Assembly (NCBI GenBank): GCA_026394475.1
Contig: JAPKYD010000084.1
Location: 1 to 43,712, forward strand
Direction: 5' to 3'
DNA: 43,712 bases
Source of the DNA: Methanothrix sp.
GTDB lineage: Archaea; Halobacteriota; Methanosarcinia; Methanotrichales; Methanotrichaceae
Shown here: positions 37,790 to 43,712 of the stretch, piece by piece
How the letters are laid out: each line of letters opens with the position of its first letter
Position numbering within the stretch: the first letter of the stretch is position 1
Notes under the pieces: generated by a model
Seen by the model: the letters and a program-made list of their open reading frames with translations, nothing else
What the model was told of the DNA's origin: nothing
Databases searched by the model: none
Translations under genes and position numbers: made by a program

Positions 37790-39427
37790 TCACCAGGCCC
37801 GGCAGGCGATGGGCATCCTCCAGCCGCTTCCGAAAGCCCGGTCGGTTACCTTCAACCCAGGTGCAGCTTGCTTGCGCTTGAACTCGGCGTTCTTAACCAG
37901 CCGCAGCACGCGGCCTACCGTCTCCGCATCAAATCCCTGAGCGAGGATCGCCTCCGCCGACTGGTGCCGCTCGATGTGCATTTCAAGAATCGCATCCAGA
38001 ACCTCGTAGGGCGGCAGGCTGTCCTGGTCGGTCTGGCAGAAACGAAGCTCTGCGGAGGGGGCCTTGCTCATCGCTGCGGCAGGGATGATCTCTTGCCCTC
38101 GAGAGGCGTTCAACCATTTTGCCATGCGGTACACCATGGTCTTGGGGACATCCGAGATGACGGCCAGGCCGCCGGACATATCGCCGTAGATGGTGCAGTA
38201 GCCCACCGCCAGCTCTGATTTATTTCCCGTGGTGAGGAGGACGGAGCCGTACTTGTTGGACAGCGCCATGAGCAGGTTGCCCCGAATGCGGGCCTGGATG
38301 TTCTCCTCCGTCACGTCTCGTTCCCGGCCGCGGAAAGCGTCCTCCAGCCCGGAGTCGAAGTAGGCCATGATGTCCGTGATGGAAATAGCGATCGTCTTTA
38401 TGCCCAGATTTTGCGCCAGCCTCTGCGCGTCCTCTATGCTTCCTATGCTTGAGTAAGGCGAGGGCATGAGCACGCCCAAAACGCTTTCTGGGCCAAAGGC
38501 TTCGGCGGCCACAGCGGCCACCAGACTGGAGTCTATGCCGCCCGAAAGCCCCAGAAGAGCGCTTGAGAAGCCGCACTTATGCACGTAGTCGCGCGTGCCC
38601 AGGACCAGAGCGCGCCAGATCTCGGCCTCGGGCGCGAAATCGTCTTTGGCTATCGTTCCAGCGAGAGATTCCAGGTCTGCTACTATCAGATCCTCCTCGA
38701 AGCCCCTGGCGCGGGCAACCAGGCGGCCTCTGCCGTCGAAGAAGCAGCTTCTTCCGTCGAAGACCAGCTCGTCGTCGCCGCCCACCTGGTTGACGTACAG
38801 GAAAGGAACCCCGTACTTGCGGGCCATACTGCTCAACATGGCCTCGCGATGTGCCTGCTTTCCCACCGTAAAGGGCGAAGCGGATAAGTTGATTACCGCC
38901 CCGGCTCCCGCCTTCACCAGCTCCTCAATGGGATCGGTGTGGTAGCGTCTGCGCCTCCAGAGGTCGCGATCGTTCCAGATGTCCTCGCAGATGGAGATGC
39001 CTAGCCTGATATTCCCAATATCCAGGATCTGTGGCTCGCAGGCGGACTCAAAGTAGCGTTCTTCGTCGAAGACGTCATAGGTGGGAAGCAGCGTCTTATG
39101 ATAGGTCCTCTCCACCTGCCCGCTCCTCAGCAGGGCCGCGGAGTTGAAGAGGGGTCGGCCCACTTCCCCGGGATTGGGCTCGGCCAGGCCCACCAGGACC
39201 GGAGACGAGCCTTTCAGATCCAAGGCAAGCTGTCTCAAGATATCCCAGCCGGCTCGCACGAAATCGGCATTCAGGAGCAGATCGCGAGGCGGATAGCCCA
39301 GGAGCGCCAGCTCGGAGGTGACGGCCAGATCGGCGTCCCCGGCCTGACGTACGGCTCGGGCGATGAGGTCGCTGTTGCCTTTGAGGTCTCCTACGGTGGG
39401 ATTAAGCTGCAGGAGGGCTATCTTCAT
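37790..39427 (-). CDS. nadE: Glutamine-dependent NAD+ synthetase (nitrilase-type amidase + NadE)
   Basis: MKIALLQLNPTVGDLKGN..., SICEDIWND, LGLSGGIDSSLVAAVA, TTGNKSELAVGYCTIYGDMSGG. Confidence 0.96.
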   Translation of the reverse strand: MKIALLQLNPTVGDLKGNSDLIARAVRQAGDADLAVTSELALLGYPPRDLLLNADFVRAGWDILRQLALDLKGSSPVLVGLAEPNPGEVGRPLFNSAALLRSGQVERTYHKTLLPTYDVFDEERYFESACEPQILDIGNIRLGISICEDIWNDRDLWRRRRYHTDPIEELVKAGAGAVINLSASPFTVGKQAHREAMLSSMARKYGVPFLYVNQVGGDDELVFDGRSCFFDGRGRLVARARGFEEDLIVADLESLAGTIAKDDFAPEAEIWRALVLGTRDYVHKCGFSSALLGLSGGIDSSLVAAVAAEAFGPESVLGVLMPSPYSSIGSIEDAQRLAQNLGIKTIAISITDIMAYFDSGLEDAFRGRERDVTEENIQARIRGNLLMALSNKYGSVLLTTGNKSELAVGYCTIYGDMSGGLAVISDVPKTMVYRMAKWLNASRGQEIIPAAAMSKAPSAELRFCQTDQDSLPPYEVLDAILEMHIERHQSAEAILAQGFDAETVGRVLRLVKNAEFKRKQAAPGLKVTDRAFGSGWRMPIACRAW

Positions 39428-39540
39428 CTTGAGGAAAGATGTAAACACGCGAATTTAAACCTATCAGCAAAAATGACTATGGCGCAATGATGACAAGGCC
39501 TGTCTGATTCATGATGAGGATATTGAGTTCTGAGCGCCGC

Positions 39541-40524
39541 TTAAAGATCACGATGTGGCGTGAGATCGCATCCTGTGCAGCGATAGCACCCAGTCTGAGC
39601 AAGATCGCCCCTCAGATCGTTTTTCTCCAGCGCCCTCTTCAGGTGACTGGCCAGGCCAAGCAGCCGCTCCGCCGAAGGCCTCGTCATCTCCACCTCGCCG
39701 ACGCGCAAGGGATGCGGGTAAACCGCCCGCAAAACCGGCAAGACGCCCATCTCCGCCAGCTCATCGATGCCCTGGCGCAGGGTTTTGTCGGACTCGCCCA
39801 GGCCCACGATGACATTGGAGAAGACCCTGGTTTTGCCGAAGATGCCAACCGCCTCCTGCAGAGCATCCATTATCTCCTGAAATGAGATACCTGGACAGAC
39901 CTGCGGGAAAAGATCGCGGTCCACGGTCTCCAGGTTGTACTTCACCTCATCTGCTCCCGCTCTTTTCAGCATCTGATTGACGCCAGGAAAGGGGCAGACC
40001 GAGACGCCCAAGGGCAAGCCGAAGGCCTTCAGGTCCCGGACTATTTCCGCCACCCGCTTCGCTTCGTGCCGCAGCGAGACCTCCACGCCGCTGGTCAGGG
40101 AGATGGCCCGAAGGAGTCCTGTCTTTTGCGCCCCTTCCACCATCTCTCGAACCGTCTGCAGAGACTTCACACCGCCCTGCAGCCTGGGCACGGCACAGAA
40201 CTTGCAGTCATAGATGCAGCGCTCTGAGACGGTGATGTAGGCCTGCTCAGGACAGTGCAAAAGCGGCTCTACGAGCTTTCCGCTGGCGATCTCTCTGTCG
40301 CCTTTTAAAACAGAGACTCCATCCTCTCTGCGCTCCATTCGCAGAGGCGAGCTTTCAACCACAGATAACCTCACTATCCGCTCACCGGAGCGAAAGAAGA
40401 CAGACTGGCCGCCAGCGCCAGGGCCTGCGGTGGATACCTGCCCGCCCGCCTGGCAGACGATGCCAGACCGGTAAGGCTGCACGGTTCCGAAGCCGAGGAG
40501 GTGAGCCTTGGTCTCAAGATCCAT
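39541..40524 (-). CDS. Radical SAM protein, biotin-synthase-related
   Basis: CIYDCKFCAVPRLQGG (CxxxCxxC), AISLTSGVEVS, RVFSNVIVGLGESD; C-terminal Cys cluster TGCYRCTGC. Confidence 0.85.
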   Translation of the reverse strand: MDLETKAHLLGFGTVQPYRSGIVCQAGGQVSTAGPGAGGQSVFFRSGERIVRLSVVESSPLRMERREDGVSVLKGDREIASGKLVEPLLHCPEQAYITVSERCIYDCKFCAVPRLQGGVKSLQTVREMVEGAQKTGLLRAISLTSGVEVSLRHEAKRVAEIVRDLKAFGLPLGVSVCPFPGVNQMLKRAGADEVKYNLETVDRDLFPQVCPGISFQEIMDALQEAVGIFGKTRVFSNVIVGLGESDKTLRQGIDELAEMGVLPVLRAVYPHPLRVGEVEMTRPSAERLLGLASHLKRALEKNDLRGDLAQTGCYRCTGCDLTPHRDL

Positions 40525-40605
40525 CGCTGCCTGTTAGGCGCGTCCAGCTTAAAGAAATGATCCCTGCAAGAGCTCATTAACCTCTTCTGCCCACAAGCTT
40601 AAGGC

Positions 40606-41067
40606 ATGATCCTGCTCCTCTTCCATGATCGTCGCTCCCTGGCCGATGTGGCCGGCCTCAAATCAGCCATCGAGGAGTGCTACAGTCCCTACGGATTGAG
40701 GGTGCAGGAGAGCGGCTATCTCTACGTTCCTCTGGAGGGGACAAGGCTGAATGCTGCCCAGCTTCTCAAGTATCTGGGCAGGGCCTTCGGCACGAAAAAA
40801 GCGCTCTGGCTGGTGGACAGCGAGCTGTTTTATCCTGGAATTGGAGCTGTGCTGGGCTGCTCTGCAAAGAGTGCCGCCCTCCTTTATGCCGGCCTGGAGC
40901 CCGATGTGCTGGCCAAGGAGGGCCTGCACGATATGCTCGACCCTGCTCAAGGCTGGGCAAGGGACGCCTTGAGCTTTCATCCCACGGTCACGACATTGCT
41001 CTGGGCGATGAGAGGCCGGTTGATGTCATCATGGAACATCCTGAAGTCGTACTGGCCTGAAGCATAG
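40606..41067 (+). pseudogene. Truncated archaemetzincin-like protein lacking the zinc motif
   Basis: YLYVPLEGTRLNAAQLLKYLGRAFGTKKALWLVDSELFYPGIGAVLGCSAKSAALLYAGLEPDVLAKEGLHDMLD resembles archaemetzincin up to the zinc helix; HExxHxxGxxH absent; last ~90 nt overlap the convergent gene. Confidence 0.5.
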
Positions 41068-42857
41068 GGAAGCTGCCAGGTCATGCTGCCGCAGCTTCTG
41101 CTGCCGATGGGCCTCTTCCCCAGGTCGAACTTATCCGGCCGGGTCATTCCATACATGCCGATTACGCCCGTTCCCTCCGGCGGCGCTCCCCAGTAGGTGA
41201 TAGTAACCGTGCCGCCCGGAGCGACATGGGAGGGCTCAGCGACCACCTTGGCACCAGAGGTGGCCTTCACCTCCACGATATTGCTCGATGCCAATGGCTC
41301 AGAGGCACCGGCCGCGAACATCTTGAACTCGAAGCTGCCCCCGTCAGAACTGGAGAAGGTGATGTTGCCGTTTTCTTGGCCCATCAGGTTCTGGCGGGAG
41401 GCGACGTCTGAAGTGCCTGCCCGGGACATGCCGATCCAGTCGTTGGTCTGTCCGGATGCCCCAAAGAAGGCAACGAAGATCTTCTCGCAGGTGCCCACCT
41501 GCAAGGGCGAGGCAAAGATGCCGGGCACGGCCACCCTGAAGGCCATGGACATGACCTCTGTGCCATTCTTGTCATGCATGCGCAACCGATAGGAGCCTTC
41601 CTCCAACGGAGCCGTGAGGACGACATCTCCAGTGACATTCCGGCCCAGATACAGGTCATTCTGGCTTTGGTTGCCCAAAGCCACTCCCAACCAGACCTCA
41701 GAGGTTGCTGGAGAGGTAAAGTTCACCCTCATCTCGCTGCCGGGAAGGAAGCTGAACTGGAAGAGCTGGAGGACTGCGCCGCCCGGACCAGAGGATCGGC
41801 CCGGGATCTTGGCGGGAGCAGCTAAAGGAAACTGGTCAACGCTGTGACCGCCGGGGATGCGATACTCGGAGTCGCAGATCTTCTTGCCCTTGCAGCCCTC
41901 GGAAGCATCATTGAAGTTGCTGTAGTTGTTGCCCAGTTTGCCGTTGTCCCAGCGGTCCAGACTGTCGTCGTAGGCGTTGTTCTTGTTGGAGAGATTGTTC
42001 AGGTAAAAGGTGTTGTTGGAGGAGGCTGATTCCTCCGAGGGCATGCTGTTATAGGAGATGACCACGCCCTTGCCTTGAGACTTGATCCCTTTGCTGACAT
42101 CGAGATAGGAAACAGATATGCCCTTAACGTTTCCCACAAAATCGTTCTTTTGCACAATGTTGTCCCGGCAGGTGTCCATGATCAGCCCGCCATCGTTGCT
42201 GCCGGCATAGTTTCCTTCGATGAGATTGCTCTGGCAGTTCTGCATATAAATGGCCTCGTATCTGTTTTGGAGGAAGCTATTGCCCAGTACCTCATTTCCT
42301 TGGGAGTTCACCAGCTTGAGACCGTATTTGTTCTCTTTGACCTGGTTTCCCTGCAGGATATTTCTGCTGCAGTTCTTCAGGGATAGGCCCTCTCTGCTGT
42401 TTGCCAAAGCCACGTTGCCAGCGATGGTGTTGTTGTGGCACTCCTGGAAGAGCATCCCGGCATTTCCATTGCCGCTGGCCATGTTATTGCGGATGACGTT
42501 GTTGTTCGAGAGCACCAGGATGCCGGCATCCTCTGTCCAGCCGCTGGCACTCTTGGCCCAGAAGCCCTCCAGAACGATACCGTCTGCCTTCAGGGCTATG
42601 GCCGGACCGTTTTCTGTCTCCACGCGCGGAAGGCCGCTTCCCGAGTCTATGCCCTTCAGCACGATCGGCTTGTTGATCACAAGGCTCTCCTGGTAGGTGC
42701 CGCTGTAGACTTCTATGCGATCACCTGGTCTGGCGGCATCTATGGCCGCCTGGATTCGATCGCCCGGCTTGACGGTGACAGAGGCACTCGCACAACCGGC
42801 AATCAGGAGGAGCGTTACGGCAATCAACGCTGCTATCTTCTCTGGCATGGCCTTCAT
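40977..42857 (-). CDS. Secreted NosD-like parallel beta-helix (PbH1) repeat protein
   Basis: SVTVKPGDRIQAAIDAARPGDRIEVYSGTYQESLVINKPIVLKGI, repeated NxIxGNxxxxNxxGLxLxNCxxN units. Confidence 0.9.
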   Translation of the reverse strand: MKAMPEKIAALIAVTLLLIAGCASASVTVKPGDRIQAAIDAARPGDRIEVYSGTYQESLVINKPIVLKGIDSGSGLPRVETENGPAIALKADGIVLEGFWAKSASGWTEDAGILVLSNNNVIRNNMASGNGNAGMLFQECHNNTIAGNVALANSREGLSLKNCSRNILQGNQVKENKYGLKLVNSQGNEVLGNSFLQNRYEAIYMQNCQSNLIEGNYAGSNDGGLIMDTCRDNIVQKNDFVGNVKGISVSYLDVSKGIKSQGKGVVISYNSMPSEESASSNNTFYLNNLSNKNNAYDDSLDRWDNGKLGNNYSNFNDASEGCKGKKICDSEYRIPGGHSVDQFPLAAPAKIPGRSSGPGGAVLQLFQFSFLPGSEMRVNFTSPATSEVWLGVALGNQSQNDLYLGRNVTGDVVLTAPLEEGSYRLRMHDKNGTEVMSMAFRVAVPGIFASPLQVGTCEKIFVAFFGASGQTNDWIGMSRAGTSDVASRQNLMGQENGNITFSSSDGGSFEFKMFAAGASEPLASSNIVEVKATSGAKVVAEPSHVAPGGTVTITYWGAPPEGTGVIGMYGMTRPDKFDLGKRPIGSRSCGSMTWQLPYASGQYDFRMFHDDINRPLIAQSNVVTVG

Positions 42858-43110
42858 ACAAGCTAACGGACTGCTCAGGCGATATAAAATGCCATTCCTC
42901 GCTCATTTAGCCAAATCATTCCGCATTCATCCTCTGTGCCAGACGATATTCTTCGTCCCCCTTTATTGGCTCGCCGCAGCGATTTGGAAAAAGTTTTCTT
43001 GCCCCGTCAGGGAGTTTTTTAAAGCAGGAATGGCATTATCTAAATAAAGTTCAACAGAGAAGCGGCCCGGAGTGGGCGCTCCGGATGTATCGTGTAAAAG
43101 GGATCAGGAA

Positions 43111-43712
43111 ATGGGAATAAACGACTATCTCCTCTACTTCGTATATGCCTTCGCCTCCATATTCGTGATAGTCAACCCCATCGAAGCCACCCTTATCTTC
43201 GTTACCCTCACCTCAGGCCTGAGCTCCCAGGAGAAGAGCCGGATCTACACGCGCACCACCCTGGTGGCCTTCTCCATCGCCATTCTGTTCTCCGTGGCAG
43301 GGGACGTGGTGCTGCGCCTCTTCAGCATAACTGTGGACAGCCTGCGCGTCGCGGGCGGCATCCTGCTCTTCCTGGTGGCCATCGACATGCTGCGAGGCGT
43401 GCGCCAGCAGAAGAAGGTTACCGAGGCGGAATTGAGGGACGCCAACCAGCGGGAGGACGTATCTGTCTTTCCTCTGGCCATACCGCTGCTCACCGGTCCT
43501 GGGGCCATCACCACTGTGGTGGTGCTGATGGGAGCGGCGGGCACCCTCACCGAGAAGGCGCTGGTGCTCTTAGCGCTGATACTGACCTTCGCGGCTACCT
43601 TCTTCATCCTCAAGTTCTCGGAGTACATCGACCGGGCCCTGGGGATCACGGGCATCATGGTCACCACCAGGATCATGGGGCTGATCCTGGGGGCGGTGGC
43701 GGTGAACTTCGT
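43111..43712 (+). CDS. MarC-family integral membrane protein (partial, runs off window)
   Basis: Translation from ATG 43111: MGINDYLLYFVYAFASIFVIVNPIEATLIFVTLTSGLSSQEKSRIYTRTTLVAFSIAILFSVAGDVVLRLFSITVDSLRVAGGILLFLVAIDMLRG...FPLAIPLLTGPGAITTVVVLMG; not in ORF track because no stop is in the window. Confidence 0.92.
   Translation, partial: MGINDYLLYFVYAFASIFVIVNPIEATLIFVTLTSGLSSQEKSRIYTRTTLVAFSIAILFSVAGDVVLRLFSITVDSLRVAGGILLFLVAIDMLRGVRQQKKVTEAELRDANQREDVSVFPLAIPLLTGPGAITTVVVLMGAAGTLTEKALVLLALILTFAATFFILKFSEYIDRALGITGIMVTTRIMGLILGAVAVNF

Noticed and set aside
43245-43676. 143-aa minus-strand ORF at the right edge
   Set aside because: Antisense to the partial MarC gene, which is the well-supported frame.
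1-43712. CRISPR array, IS element or rRNA operon
   Set aside because: Looked for regularly spaced direct repeats, transposase motifs and rRNA signatures; none found. The only dispersed repeat is the three-copy element near 16-18 kb, which is not regularly spaced.

Overview
Archaeal (euryarchaeal) chromosomal window. The MC1 chromatin protein, archaeal-type translation and tRNA-modification genes, and a tRNA-Trp with a C/D-box intron point to a methanogen of the Methanosarcinales, probably Methanothrix-like (inference). Most of the window is housekeeping: aspS, rps8e, elp3, hisG, TYW1/Taw1, nfo, glnA, purD, Kae1, nadE and three tRNAs. Accessory material includes: (i) a SIR2 + HerA defence-type pair at the left edge, with HerA cut short before its expected Walker B region; (ii) a translationally coupled KaiC-like ATPase / small membrane protein / SLC5-symporter-DUF835-DUF835 operon that looks like an uncommon signalling module; (iii) an M6-type protease preceded by a partial duplicate of its N-terminal domain; (iv) a three-copy ~100-bp element with an internal inverted repeat GGCAAAAGTCG...CGACTTTTGCC; (v) tandem secreted pentapeptide-repeat proteins fused to channel-like C-termini without a canonical selectivity filter; (vi) a membrane-anchored one-component regulator with a nearby stand-alone paralogue of its sensor domain; and (vii) several decayed genes (DUF1614, HhH DNA glycosylase/lyase, thioesterase, archaemetzincin-like, a frameshifted secreted protein). 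All assignments were made by reading the sequence; no database searches were run.
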